Source of the DNA: Paenibacillus aurantius
GTDB taxonomy: Bacteria > Bacillota > Bacilli > Paenibacillales > NBRC-103111
Reading direction: 5' to 3'
Assembly (NCBI RefSeq): GCF_032268605.1
Contig: NZ_CP130318.1
Location: 6,030,501-6,094,500, forward strand
DNA: 64,000 nt
Shown: piece by piece, positions 25,801 to 34,804 of the stretch
How the letters are laid out: every line of letters starts with the position of its first letter
How positions within the stretch are numbered: the stretch's first letter is position 1
Translations under genes and position numbers: made by a program
Notes under the pieces: model-generated
What the model was told of the DNA's origin: nothing
Database searches by the model: none
The model's input: the letters and a program-made list of their open reading frames with translations, nothing else

Positions 25801-28527
25801 TTGTTAAACAAAGTAAGACTTATCGCCTGTGCCTTCTTGATGATGGCCGGAACACTTACCGGGTTCCAAACGGACCAAAGGGCAGAAGCCGCCGTTCCAG
25901 CCTGCTGCGAAATCGCCACAACGAATCAAGCCAACAACACCATTGATCTGTATGATCCGGCTGTCGACGACTGGAACAGCCCGGATGCTCTGAAATGGTC
26001 TTGGAAGCCCAGCACGGCGCTGGGCTACTCGTCCGCGGAGGTAAGGCTGTGGGGCGGCCCCTCGGAGGCCAAGCGGAAGGGAAGCGTTCTGGTCGCCACA
26101 GCCGGCCAATTGGCCACCATCGCCGCTTATCCTTCCGGCACCCGGATCTGGGCGGCGGACGTAGGCATAGGCAGCAATCCGCACTCCGCCGAGCTGCTGC
26201 CGAACGGCAACCTTGCCGTGGCGGCCAGTGACGGCAAGTGGATACGCGTCTATACTTCCTCTCAGGGCCCTAGCAGTGTGTCGTATGCCCAGTTCAATCT
26301 CGACTTCGCCCATGCGGCTCATTGGGACGGAGAGAATGAGCTGCTTTGGGTGATTGGATACGATAACGTGGCCAAGCAGCACATTATGACCGGCCTTCGG
26401 GTAGGCGGTACGGATGCCAAGCCGACCTTGACGGAGGATACGAGCCGAAGAAGCCTTCTGCCGAGTCCTTGGGGACACGATATTACCCCGTATGCCGGCG
26501 ACAGCAGCAAGCTTTGGGTCAGCACTAATGCGGCCGTGTATGTGTATGACATTCCCGCCAAGTCGTTTACTCCGGCGCCGGAAGCAGCGAACCGCAGCTT
26601 TGTGAAATCGGTCGGCAATCTTCCATCCGGCCAGATCGTCGAAGCCAGACCGGACAATGTCAAAACACCCCCGGGAGGCTGTACGGCCAACGGGTGGTGC
26701 ACCGATACCGTTGATTTCTATGCGCCTGATATGACCAGGACCGTGAACGGCGCCGCGTTCTACAAGGCCCGCATCTGGGACGGCCCACCGGAGGAGCGGC
26801 TATCCGTTCTGAATGGCCTGACGGCTGTGGAAACTTTCTATACCGACACGGTGCCGGACGGAGGGCTGAAGCTGCCGGACTATTACTTCGTTCATGCTGG
26901 TGATCAGGACAATCTCATCCTCACCCGATTCGTCAATCCCGTCAACGAACGAAGCTATTTGGCGGTGGGCAACCCTTCCCTCTCCCAGACCCAAATGCCG
27001 GCTATCCAATTCGATCCGGAGCGTGACATTAAACAGGTTAAGGAAGTGTCGGCGGCAACCGGAGAAGAGATGGACACAAGCTATGACAGCCAAACCGGTA
27101 AGCTTGCAAGCACCCTGTTACCAGGCGAGATGAAGCTGTATGCCCTGCCGGCCGGATTCCGCTATCAAATTCCCCAGCAGCTTCCGCCAGAGCCTCCGGC
27201 GATCGGCCCCTATACGAATCTGGCCCTGCATAAAACGGTCACCGCCTCCAGTGACTACGGCCGGTCAGGCTGGTACGCACGTGCGGTAACGGACGGACAG
27301 CGAACCTCTACCGCAAGCTCCATGGGCTGGACCAGCTATAACGACATCAAGAAGAATCATACGGAATGGATCACCGTGGACATGGGGGCCAGCTACAAAA
27401 TCAACACGGTCGACTTATACCCAAGAGCGGATGGTAAAAATACGGGATTGGGGTACCCGCAGGATTTCACCATTCAAGTTTCCGATGACAACGTCCATTG
27501 GTCGGTTGCCGCAAGCGGACATCAGGAGGTAAGGCCAACCGGCATGATGGAATATACGTTCCCTATGACCTCGGCCCGTTATGTGAAGATCGAAGGCACT
27601 CAGTTGACAGGGGATCCTTTCGGCAACTATCACATGCAGTTTGCCGAGATCGAAATTTATTCCCGTACGGAAAGCCATCTTACCCTAGAGCTGAAGCCTT
27701 CCAAGCTGCTGGTTGGGAAAACCGGAGAACTCCACGTGTTCGGCTGGACCCCTGAAGGGGAAATCGACCCTTTGGACGGAGCTGTCGTGCGTTTCTCGAG
27801 CAGTAATCCGGCTGTGGCTGGCGTGGACGATAAAGGGACGGTAACCGCTAAGGCGGAAGGAAAGGCGGTTCTTACCGCGGAGGTTACGAAAAGGGATGGA
27901 ACCGTGGACAAAGGCGAATACGAGCTTATGGTTGAAAGCTTGCCTTCCCCTTGGAAAGCCGATTTCTACGGGAAAGCGTACGGGTTAATCAACCCGGTCG
28001 AGGATGGGTTCACGATACGGGCAAATGGACTTGGCCATGGGCCAGAGGAAGACGATCTCGTGTACCTGTACCAAGACTTTACGACCGAGAATCCCGTCAC
28101 CGTGACGAGCGTGATCGATTCGGTCTACCGAACCGCGACCGGCCAGGACGGCAGCGCCGGAATCATGTTCCGGAACGGCAGCGAGGCGGATGCCTCGGGA
28201 TCGTTTGTCTCCTTAACGGTTAATCCGCAAGGACGCCTTATGATGACGGCCCGTACCGAAGCCGGAACGGTTCAGGAGCTGAAAGGACCTTATACCGTGT
28301 TCCCTGTTGAACTGAAGCTGGTCAAAACCGGAAACCGGTTCACCGGATTCTACAAAAAGGAAGGGACTTGGATGCCGGTAAGCGGGAATCCCGGCCACTC
28401 GGGCATAACGGTTAATATGGGTAAGGCGATTAAAGCGGGGATGGCGGTATTCTCGGAAGAATCCGAGCTCTATACAGCTGCCACGGTGTCGCGAATCCGT
28501 TTCGAATCAGGCCCGGGAATACCTTAG
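25801..28527 (+). CDS. Large secreted DUF6528-like / F5/8C / Big2 multidomain protein
   Basis: A 908-residue exported protein. Order: signal peptide (about 1-31), propeller-like domain (33-330) with YTSSQG, WGHDITPYAGDSSKLWV, KSVGNLPSGQI and AFYKARIW, a linking beta region (335-460), F5/8C domain (about 470-621, MQFAEIEIYSR at the end), Big2-type Ig domain (about 623-710, FSSSNPAVAGVDDKGTVTA) and a concanavalin-like C-terminal domain (714-907). It starts at TTG after AGGAGGAGG; the next ATG would destroy the signal peptide. It lies 43 bases after the shorter paralogue, so the two are one operon, probably glycan-degrading or glycan-binding. Confidence 0.88.
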   Translation: MLNKVRLIACAFLMMAGTLTGFQTDQRAEAAVPACCEIATTNQANNTIDLYDPAVDDWNSPDALKWSWKPSTALGYSSAEVRLWGGPSEAKRKGSVLVATAGQLATIAAYPSGTRIWAADVGIGSNPHSAELLPNGNLAVAASDGKWIRVYTSSQGPSSVSYAQFNLDFAHAAHWDGENELLWVIGYDNVAKQHIMTGLRVGGTDAKPTLTEDTSRRSLLPSPWGHDITPYAGDSSKLWVSTNAAVYVYDIPAKSFTPAPEAANRSFVKSVGNLPSGQIVEARPDNVKTPPGGCTANGWCTDTVDFYAPDMTRTVNGAAFYKARIWDGPPEERLSVLNGLTAVETFYTDTVPDGGLKLPDYYFVHAGDQDNLILTRFVNPVNERSYLAVGNPSLSQTQMPAIQFDPERDIKQVKEVSAATGEEMDTSYDSQTGKLASTLLPGEMKLYALPAGFRYQIPQQLPPEPPAIGPYTNLALHKTVTASSDYGRSGWYARAVTDGQRTSTASSMGWTSYNDIKKNHTEWITVDMGASYKINTVDLYPRADGKNTGLGYPQDFTIQVSDDNVHWSVAASGHQEVRPTGMMEYTFPMTSARYVKIEGTQLTGDPFGNYHMQFAEIEIYSRTESHLTLELKPSKLLVGKTGELHVFGWTPEGEIDPLDGAVVRFSSSNPAVAGVDDKGTVTAKAEGKAVLTAEVTKRDGTVDKGEYELMVESLPSPWKADFYGKAYGLINPVEDGFTIRANGLGHGPEEDDLVYLYQDFTTENPVTVTSVIDSVYRTATGQDGSAGIMFRNGSEADASGSFVSLTVNPQGRLMMTARTEAGTVQELKGPYTVFPVELKLVKTGNRFTGFYKKEGTWMPVSGNPGHSGITVNMGKAIKAGMAVFSEESELYTAATVSRIRFESGPGIP

Positions 28528-28579
28528 TGGGGACCGGCGAATAGTCCTTCTGTTGCGGTGTCGATCTCATGCTGAAAGA

Positions 28580-28604
28580 AGCCCCAGGAACGTATCCTGG
28601 GGCT
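28580..28604. terminator. Hairpin between convergent genes
   Basis: AGCCCCAGGA (28580-28589), 5-base loop, TCCTGGGGCT (28595-28604). U-tails are short on both strands, so it may serve both convergent operons weakly. Confidence 0.7.
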
Positions 28605-28642
28605 CTTCGCTGTCATGCGCAGCTGGCTTAATGAGCTATGCT

Positions 28643-30412
28643 TTATTTAGAAGGAGCGACTGCCTTCCACGTCCGCCCTCCGTCCGAGGTTTGCATGACC
28701 TGCCCCGCCGAGACGAGTAGTCCGTTCCGGGCATCGGAGAAGATCACCGAAGCCAGCTGCAGGGCCGGCGAATCCTGGATCCTCTCCCACCGCTTGCCCC
28801 CATCCACAGACCGGTAAAGCCGGCCCTGCTCCCCGTCCAGCAGCCATGGATGATCCGGATCGCCTAGGATCGGGAGGGTCGGCCCGGTTATGGCCGGCCC
28901 GTCCGAGTAGCCGACCGGGGCGTCGGAAGGAATCCGGCTCCACGATTCCCCTCCATCCGAGCTGCGGTACCATACGGTGCCCGTCACCGAGTTGTCTTTC
29001 TTCCGGTAGGTGATGGAAAGGATTCCTTCCCGTCCGTCCTTGCCAAAGAATTGAGGGGTTGTTTCGGCCGTGTAGAGGACATCGTCCCCTTCCGGGGGCA
29101 ACTCCCACTTTACAGGCCTCCAAGTGACTCCCCCATCCTGCGTCCGGTAGAGAACAGGCTCTCTTCCTGAAGCGTTATGAAAGCTGATCCAACCTTCCTT
29201 GGCATTGCGGAAGACCAAGGAGGAGGGATTTCCTTGATCCTGGCCTCTTTCCATGGCCGTTCGGGTCGTCCAAGTCCGGCCGCCGTCTTCCGTGGCGAGC
29301 AGGACCATGTGGACAGGCCCGCCGGCAGGATCCGAGCTGATCAGGGCGTATCCCGTCCGGTCATCTATAAAATAGAAGTCAGACGCCGTATTTACCCCCG
29401 CATCCGGCCATTGGGCTGGAGCCGGGAAAGCCCGCCGCTCCCAGGACCTCCCGCCGTCCGACGTATGGAGGAGGCTCCAGCGGCTTAACGCGTCCTTCTC
29501 CTCTTCCGCTGACGCCGCTTGCGGCCGCTCGACCAGCCAGGCATGCTCGCCATCCAAGGCATAAGCAAAATGGAACGCTTGAGAGGTAAAGCCTGAAGGA
29601 GAGCGGTCCAGCCAATCCTTCCCCCCGTTTACGGATTGCCATAACCGGCTGCCCACGGCCCAGATTCCCTTGTTTCCCGACTGCTTGAGGAGGAGACGGG
29701 CTTCCTTGTCTTGCTGGAGGGAATCCGGGAGCTCCCCTGCCTCCTCAGCTGGAACAGATAACCGCCACTGGGTGTTCTTCAGCTCTTCATAGCGGGTTTT
29801 GCCATCCAGGCCCTTATACGCCAGCGTCCATTCCGCGGCTTTCCCTTCCTGCCAGCGGATGAGCAGCTGTCCGTACACCTGTCCCGCTTCCAGGCCTTTG
29901 GAATCGGCCCAGGCCGTCAATCCCGCTTGCGCCGGCAGCTCGTGACCCGGCTTCACCCCATAATCATACCTCCAGGCGGACTCTTTGCCTAAATCGCCGC
30001 CCGTTAATGTTACGAACTGTCCCCCTAACAGCCTCTTAATCTCCTCCGGTCCCAGGCCGGGTCTCATCATCCCCCGGATACGATTAACAGCAAAAGGAGG
30101 GGCCAGCGTTTCGATTTCGGTTTTCGGGGTGTCCGGGACCTCTTCCCCCGAAGGCCCCCTCTCTTCCAGCGAGGAAGGGGACCATTCGGCCGGCTCCACC
30201 GGCGAGATATTTACCTTCTCATACACCCCAAACAGAAGTATCCCGGCGAGAACAGCAGCCGCTCCCCCCGCTATCCGAAATATCCCCTTCGGCCTCGAGT
30301 GGGGCCGGTGGATGGACTGCCTCACCGAATCAGCCATTTTCGGGGTAAACCCGCCGCTGCGAAAAGGGTCCTTCGCCGCACGGCCATACCATTCCGGTCG
30401 GTTATCGTTCAT
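28643..30412 (-). CDS. Membrane protein with seven-repeat YCF48/BNR ectodomain, putative anti-sigma factor
   Basis: A 589-residue single-pass protein: cytoplasmic N-terminus (1-43), one helix (44-64), a linker and globular part (65-235), then seven repeats carrying GG-xx-W turns (SVNGGKDW, HTSDGGRSW, ATEDGGRTW, RTQDGGVTW, RSSDGGESW, RSVDGGKRW, QTSDGGRTW). Its start overlaps the ECF sigma stop as ATGA, so the two are translated together. Position and topology suggest it holds the sigma factor at the membrane and senses outside signals through the propeller. The short cytoplasmic part lacks an obvious zinc anti-sigma HxxxCxxC motif. Confidence 0.85.
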   Translation of the reverse strand: MNDNRPEWYGRAAKDPFRSGGFTPKMADSVRQSIHRPHSRPKGIFRIAGGAAAVLAGILLFGVYEKVNISPVEPAEWSPSSLEERGPSGEEVPDTPKTEIETLAPPFAVNRIRGMMRPGLGPEEIKRLLGGQFVTLTGGDLGKESAWRYDYGVKPGHELPAQAGLTAWADSKGLEAGQVYGQLLIRWQEGKAAEWTLAYKGLDGKTRYEELKNTQWRLSVPAEEAGELPDSLQQDKEARLLLKQSGNKGIWAVGSRLWQSVNGGKDWLDRSPSGFTSQAFHFAYALDGEHAWLVERPQAASAEEEKDALSRWSLLHTSDGGRSWERRAFPAPAQWPDAGVNTASDFYFIDDRTGYALISSDPAGGPVHMVLLATEDGGRTWTTRTAMERGQDQGNPSSLVFRNAKEGWISFHNASGREPVLYRTQDGGVTWRPVKWELPPEGDDVLYTAETTPQFFGKDGREGILSITYRKKDNSVTGTVWYRSSDGGESWSRIPSDAPVGYSDGPAITGPTLPILGDPDHPWLLDGEQGRLYRSVDGGKRWERIQDSPALQLASVIFSDARNGLLVSAGQVMQTSDGGRTWKAVAPSK

Positions 30413-30945
30413 TGCCCCTCCTCCTCCTGCAAAGCCTTCGTCACCTTAGCCCGCGCCCGATGCAGCCTGGACTTAACGGTGCCCACCGAGACGTGCAGCA
30501 TCCCGGCGATCTCCTCCATCGACATCCCATGCTGCATGTCCAATAACAAAACCTCGCGAAAAGGAACCGGAAGCCTCAGCACGGCACGCCAAATTCCATC
30601 GGCCACCTCCGCATCCAGGAATGCCTCCTCCGCCGACCGGACGCTGCCTTGTCTCTGGATCCTGTCCAGCAGCGTTACCCGCCGGATAAAAGCGGACCTC
30701 CGGTGATTCAGCGCCAGATTGCGGGTAATGCGAAGCAGCCAGGTCTTCACCGTCGCCTCCCCCCGAAAATTCCCGATGCTGCGGTAAGCCCGCAGAAACA
30801 CCTCTTGGGAAAGGTCATCCGCGGCATGCCGGTCTCCCGTCAGAAAATACGCATAGTTCCAGATGTCCTTGCCGTAGTCCTTCATCAGGCCATCGAGGGT
30901 GCCGGAATCCATGTTGGCGGTATAGATCAAGTACTCATAGCTCAC
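30409..30945 (-). CDS. ECF-type RNA polymerase sigma factor
   Basis: A 178-residue extracytoplasmic-function sigma factor. Region 2 is visible as YFLTGDRHAADDLSQEVFLR and region 4 as MSMEEIAGMLHVSVGTVKSR, joined by a short linker. GTG start, with AGGGGGG about 9 bases upstream. Coupled by ATGA overlap to the membrane propeller protein. The upstream region carries a GGGAAC-N20-CGTGTC promoter resembling those read by ECF sigma factors, so the gene probably activates itself. Confidence 0.95.
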   Translation of the reverse strand: MSYEYLIYTANMDSGTLDGLMKDYGKDIWNYAYFLTGDRHAADDLSQEVFLRAYRSIGNFRGEATVKTWLLRITRNLALNHRRSAFIRRVTLLDRIQRQGSVRSAEEAFLDAEVADGIWRAVLRLPVPFREVLLLDMQHGMSMEEIAGMLHVSVGTVKSRLHRARAKVTKALQEEEGQ

Positions 30946-30969
30946 GGTCCATTCCCCCCTGCCTAAACA

Positions 30970-30996
30970 GACACGACTGCCTTACCGAAAGTTCCC
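30970..30996 (-). promoter_or_regulatory. Probable autoregulated ECF sigma promoter
   Basis: Minus strand GGGAAC (30991-30996) and CGTGTC (30970-30975), with 15 bases between AAC and CGT, matching the AAC/CGT pattern of Bacillus ECF promoters to within a base. It lies about 25 bases before the sigma start. Confidence 0.65.
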
Positions 30997-31037
30997 GGCG
31001 GGACAAACTTTTTTGAAAGGTGTCTATTAAGCCTTCC

Positions 31038-31499
31038 TCAGAAGCTTTTGGCCACCATCAAATACAGAATAACCACCGGAAGCAGGGTAGCGGCGATGCC
31101 GAAGACGGCCCAATAACGGGAAGCTCTCCGGTAGGCGTCCGTTAAGGCTCCCGCCGTGACCGACTCGGCGCTGTAACGGATCATCCTCCGCTGGAGGGGA
31201 ATCAAAATAGCCAGCCAGATGACGCCGGTTACGGCGAACAGAATGAGCGAAACACTCAGCCAGCTGAGCCCTGACATCGGCCATCCCCCTTGGACCGCCA
31301 TCGTGACCCCCGAGGCCACCAGAAGCGCAAGACCCGGAAGCGTGAACACATAATCCGCAAGCATGACATTCTTCGCGGTACCGTGCACAATCACCGGGTC
31401 TTGGCCGAGGTCCGCCCGCACCTTCCAGAACGCCGCCGTGATAATATTCCCCACGAAAAGAACCACCCCGATCAAATGAACCGCCAGCCACCCGCTCAT
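31038..31499 (-). CDS. DUF2269-like membrane protein
   Basis: A 153-residue protein with four membrane helices, opening LAVHLIGVVLFVGNIITAA as in DUF2269-type proteins, which carry a conserved His in helix 1. Its ATG overlaps the TetR stop (ATGA), so it is translationally coupled to the repressor and likely its regulatory target. Function is unknown; a transport or redox role is possible. Confidence 0.85.
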   Translation of the reverse strand: MSGWLAVHLIGVVLFVGNIITAAFWKVRADLGQDPVIVHGTAKNVMLADYVFTLPGLALLVASGVTMAVQGGWPMSGLSWLSVSLILFAVTGVIWLAILIPLQRRMIRYSAESVTAGALTDAYRRASRYWAVFGIAATLLPVVILYLMVAKSF

Positions 31500-32113
31500 T
31501 GGCCTTCTCTCCCTTCTTTAGCGCCCGCCTGAAGCATATCCGTGATGAACCGGGCGAAATCTCCCTTACGCCTCTCGCCCTGACCAACCGGCAGGGACGA
31601 CCGCACCCTTACCCCCAGCGCCATCAGCACGAACAGCTCCGATGTCCGTTCCGCGTCCACAGAGACGGGAATCACCCCGTGCTCCTGCCCCGTTACAATC
31701 CAATGCTTGGACAAGCTTAACGAGCGCTCATAGAAGGCCGCCAGCACCTCCGCTACAAGCGGCTGATCCTCTCTTCCGAGCAAATACATCAGAGCCTTGT
31801 TGGTGACACTCTGCGGCTCCTCCAGCTCCGACAGGCCTTCGGCAATCCGCTGCATCGGCCCTTCAAACGTGTGATTCCCCGACTGTACCTCTTGCTGAAA
31901 ACGATCGTTGGTGGCTTCTAGCTGCTGCTGAAGCACCCAGGCGAAAATTTCGTCCTTGCTCTTTACATAATGAAAAATCGCCCCCTTTGACAAGCCCGAC
32001 CGCTCCATGATGTCGTTCATGGTTACCGCGTGGCAGCCTTTCTCGACGATGAGCTCCCGGGCAGCCTCCAGCAAAGCCCTTGTCGTCTGCTGCCGGCGCT
32101 CTTCCTGCTTCAT
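31496..32113 (-). CDS. TetR-family transcriptional repressor
   Basis: A 205-residue regulator. The N-terminal DNA-binding domain is typical: QTTRALLEAARELIVEKG, then VTMNDIMERSGLSKGAIFHY with the recognition helix. The C-terminal ligand domain is helical and holds no recognised signature. GGAGGAG precedes the ATG. It is first in an operon with the DUF2269-like gene. A near-palindrome inside its promoter indicates autorepression. The P450 gene ends just upstream on the same strand and may belong to the same response. Confidence 0.93.
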   Translation of the reverse strand: MKQEERRQQTTRALLEAARELIVEKGCHAVTMNDIMERSGLSKGAIFHYVKSKDEIFAWVLQQQLEATNDRFQQEVQSGNHTFEGPMQRIAEGLSELEEPQSVTNKALMYLLGREDQPLVAEVLAAFYERSLSLSKHWIVTGQEHGVIPVSVDAERTSELFVLMALGVRVRSSLPVGQGERRKGDFARFITDMLQAGAKEGREGQ

Positions 32114-32157
32114 ATGCCGCTCCTCCTTTGGAAGGTTTTGTATTTCTTATATAAACC

Positions 32158-32185
32158 ATTATAAATACAGACCGTCGGTTTGTAA
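32158..32185 (-). promoter_or_regulatory. tetR promoter with operator in the spacer
   Basis: Minus strand TTACAA (32180-32185), 16 bases, TATAAT (32158-32163). The near-palindrome ACAGACCG-T-CGGTTTGT (32167-32183; 7 of 8 arm pairs) fills the spacer, the classical position for a repressor site. Confidence 0.65.
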
Positions 32186-32249
32186 ATGGAGGTACAAAAA
32201 AAGCTTCCGCAGGCTGGGAAAAAGCCGCGAAAGCCCCAAAAAGTATTCA

Positions 32250-33434
32250 TTACCGCCGACGGCCGGCGACCGGATAATTTTTGACCCCGTAGACGAAGGT
32301 GCTGGGAATCGGCACGATGGCTTGATCCGGCAGGAGCCTCAGCTCCCGGTACCGTTCGAGCAACGTCTGCACGGCGATCTTCCCTTCCAGGCGGGCAAGC
32401 GGAGCGCCCAGACAGAAGTGAATGCCGAAGCCGAAGGACATATGTACGTTAGGCTTGCGATGGAGGTCGAACCGGTCCGGCTCGGTGAATTTAGCCTCGT
32501 CCCGGTTGGCCGTCCCGATCCAGGAGATGACCTGCTGGCCTGCCCGGATCGTATGGTCTCCCAGCGGAACATCCCGGGCCGCCACGCGTCCGACCGAAAC
32601 GATCGGAGGATAGTAGCGCAGCACCTCCTCGATGAAGCCCGCCACCCCCTCCGGGGATGCGGTGAGCTCCTCCTGCAGCCGGGGCTGCTCCGTCAGAACC
32701 CGGACGGCGTTCGTGATCAGGTTGGTCGTCGTTTCATTCCCGGCGGCCAGGAGCAGGATACAGAAGCTGATCAGCTCCCGTTCGGTCAGCCTCTCGCCTT
32801 CCACCCGTGCGGCGAGCAGCGCTGAAATCAGGTCGTCCTTAGGCTGACGGGCACGAAGCTCCAGCAGGGCCCGGAAGTAATGCATCAGCTCCTCGAGAAC
32901 GGCCGCCCGCTTGCGGTTGATCCGCTCGAACGCTTCGTCGGTCAAGTCCTCCGCGCTCTCGACCAGAGCATCGGACCACCGCTTGAAGTCCGCGCGGTCC
33001 TCGGCCGGCGCTCCCAAGAGCTCGGCGATAACGATCACGGGCAGAGGGGTGGCGTAGCCGGCCACCACGTCCAGCTCCTCTCCGCTTCCCGCGTCCAGCA
33101 GCTCATCCGCGATGGCCTGAATCCGCAGGGCAAGCGCTTGGACGGCCCTCGGCGTGAACGCCTTGTTCACCAGCTCGCGCATCTGGGTATGCTTCGGCGG
33201 GTCCATGAACAGCAGGTTCTCTCCTCCCGCGCCACTCCGTACGGAAGAGAAGGCTTGCGGGTCCTTCAGAATCCGCTGGACGTCCTCATACCGGAAAACA
33301 TCCCAGCATCCCCGGGAGGAATCGTAACGGATGGGCGTTTCTTGCGCCAGCTTCGACAGAACCCCGAACGGATTCAGCCGCTTCTCCACCGAATCCAGCT
33401 CCGGCATGGCGAGCAGATTGGCGTACTTTTGCAT
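32250..33434 (-). CDS. Cytochrome P450, CYP107-like
   Basis: A 394-residue soluble bacterial P450 mono-oxygenase. The heme-thiolate loop FGFGIHFCLGAPLARLEG places the Cys ligand near residue 341; the I-helix oxygen-activation motif is AAGNETTTN and the K-helix ExxR is EEVLRY. It needs ferredoxin or flavodoxin partners, none of which is encoded nearby. The substrate is unknown; this class often hydroxylates fatty acids, macrolides or terpenoids. AAGGAG precedes the ATG. It stands upstream of the TetR unit on the same strand. Confidence 0.95.
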   Translation of the reverse strand: MQKYANLLAMPELDSVEKRLNPFGVLSKLAQETPIRYDSSRGCWDVFRYEDVQRILKDPQAFSSVRSGAGGENLLFMDPPKHTQMRELVNKAFTPRAVQALALRIQAIADELLDAGSGEELDVVAGYATPLPVIVIAELLGAPAEDRADFKRWSDALVESAEDLTDEAFERINRKRAAVLEELMHYFRALLELRARQPKDDLISALLAARVEGERLTERELISFCILLLAAGNETTTNLITNAVRVLTEQPRLQEELTASPEGVAGFIEEVLRYYPPIVSVGRVAARDVPLGDHTIRAGQQVISWIGTANRDEAKFTEPDRFDLHRKPNVHMSFGFGIHFCLGAPLARLEGKIAVQTLLERYRELRLLPDQAIVPIPSTFVYGVKNYPVAGRRR

Positions 33435-33519
33435 GGGATCAGCTCCTTGTTCCAGATGGTGATCCCCCCTTTAGGCTTAGTTTAGCGCTTTCCTTTTCCC
33501 TTTTCAAAAGGGCGGATTT

Positions 33520-34113
33520 CTAATCATCCATTCCCTTGCCATCGAGAATGTACGGCAAATATTTTTCAATCCTTGCTTCCCGGGTTTTGGATTGCTTGGC
33601 CTTAGAAAAATGAAGCAGGTACGCCCTTTGCCGTCCCGGCGTCAAGGCTTCAAAAGCTGTTTTCAAGTCGGGGATTTCCACGAATTTATTTTGCAGCTCT
33701 TCCGGAATGTCGTACTCGGTGTTCTTTTTATAGGTTACCTGCAGGCCGGCTTTTTCCACTTCCACGGCTTCATCGATATAGGCTCCGAGAATAAGCTGCA
33801 TTTCCTCTATTTTGGAAACACTGGTGAACCGGATTTGGCGCGCTGCCTGTACATTTTCCGTTTGCTGGACGAGAATGCCATGGGGATCCTTTAACAAGGC
33901 CCCTTTGTGAAACAAAAGCGCACAGTAATCTTTAAAGCCATGGATCAATACGATGTTTTTATCCTGATGCGTATAACAAGGATGCATCCACTTAAAATCC
34001 TCGGTCAAGCCGCAGTCGAGCACGATCTCTCTTAACAGCTCAAATTCTTCCTTCCACTTTTTAGCCTTTCTAAAAAAGGGATCAATCTTTGGATTCCTTT
34101 CCCCTTTTGTCAT
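33520..34113 (-). CDS. ydeI: YdeI-like protein (DUF1801 / OmdA type)
   Basis: A 197-residue soluble protein resembling B. subtilis YdeI: FRKAKKWKEEFELLREIVLD, the core GLTEDFKWMHPCYT and VLIHGFKDYCALLFHKGALL (DUF1801 fold), and a C-terminal OmdA-like tail EALTPGRQRAYLLHFSKAK. Its function is not established. It overlaps the upstream GNAT gene by 4 bases (ATGA), so the two form a coupled pair. The symbol is given on motif similarity only. Confidence 0.88.
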   Translation of the reverse strand: MTKGERNPKIDPFFRKAKKWKEEFELLREIVLDCGLTEDFKWMHPCYTHQDKNIVLIHGFKDYCALLFHKGALLKDPHGILVQQTENVQAARQIRFTSVSKIEEMQLILGAYIDEAVEVEKAGLQVTYKKNTEYDIPEELQNKFVEIPDLKTAFEALTPGRQRAYLLHFSKAKQSKTREARIEKYLPYILDGKGMDD

Positions 34114-34640
34114 TGAGGGCCCCCCTTTTCGGTTGAAACCGGCAGTTTCTTTTCCATAACATAATCATCCATAACGTGTCCGTTCCCGATATCCGCGATT
34201 TGTTCCCGTACGATCGTAAAACCTTTCCTCTCATATACCGCAATGCTGGATTCGTTATGCCGATTGACCGTAAGCCAAATAGCGCTTAAGTTTCGGTCTT
34301 TGCCCAGCTGCTCCAGGAAGGCCAGCGCTTGGCTGCCATAGCCGCGCCCCCGGTGCTCCTTGCCTATATAAAATTTGCTGAGGAAGAGCTTCCCCTCTTC
34401 TTGTTTGACCGCCATATATCCGACCGTGGAGGAGCCATCGTGCTGGATTAAATAATATTCGTAGCCTTGATGGAGGATCTGCTCGGTAATCGCGGAAACC
34501 GATTGATACTTGCCTATCATATACTCGATCTGCTCAGTCGTAAGAATGGATACGTAGTATTCCAGCCATATGTCTGCCGCTAATCGGGCAACTTCTGCGA
34601 TTTCCTCAGCCGTAGTCACATGGGTAATCATAAGCTTCAT
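34110..34640 (-). CDS. GNAT-family N-acetyltransferase
   Basis: A 176-residue acetyl-CoA-dependent transferase. The acetyl-CoA loop is visible as KEHRGRGYGSQALAFLE, with the usual preceding strand GKLFLSKFYIG and the C-terminal IWLTVNRHNESSIAVYERKG. The acceptor substrate is unknown. Start set at MKLMITHV; a TTG at 34661 would add seven residues. It is coupled to the YdeI-like gene by overlapping stop and start codons. Confidence 0.92.
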   Translation of the reverse strand: MKLMITHVTTAEEIAEVARLAADIWLEYYVSILTTEQIEYMIGKYQSVSAITEQILHQGYEYYLIQHDGSSTVGYMAVKQEEGKLFLSKFYIGKEHRGRGYGSQALAFLEQLGKDRNLSAIWLTVNRHNESSIAVYERKGFTIVREQIADIGNGHVMDDYVMEKKLPVSTEKGGPQ

Positions 34641-34804
34641 ACCTGCGCCTGCCTTTACCAAATTTCACTTGCTTTCCTTCCCCTACAATATCATAAATTT
34701 CAGCAGCCGGCAGATTCGGGACTGTCAGGTCCAAGATAATCAAAAAACAAAAGAAAACGGAAGAAAAACAAGGTTGGCTGCGCTTTCATCGCCAGGGGAG
34801 GTCC

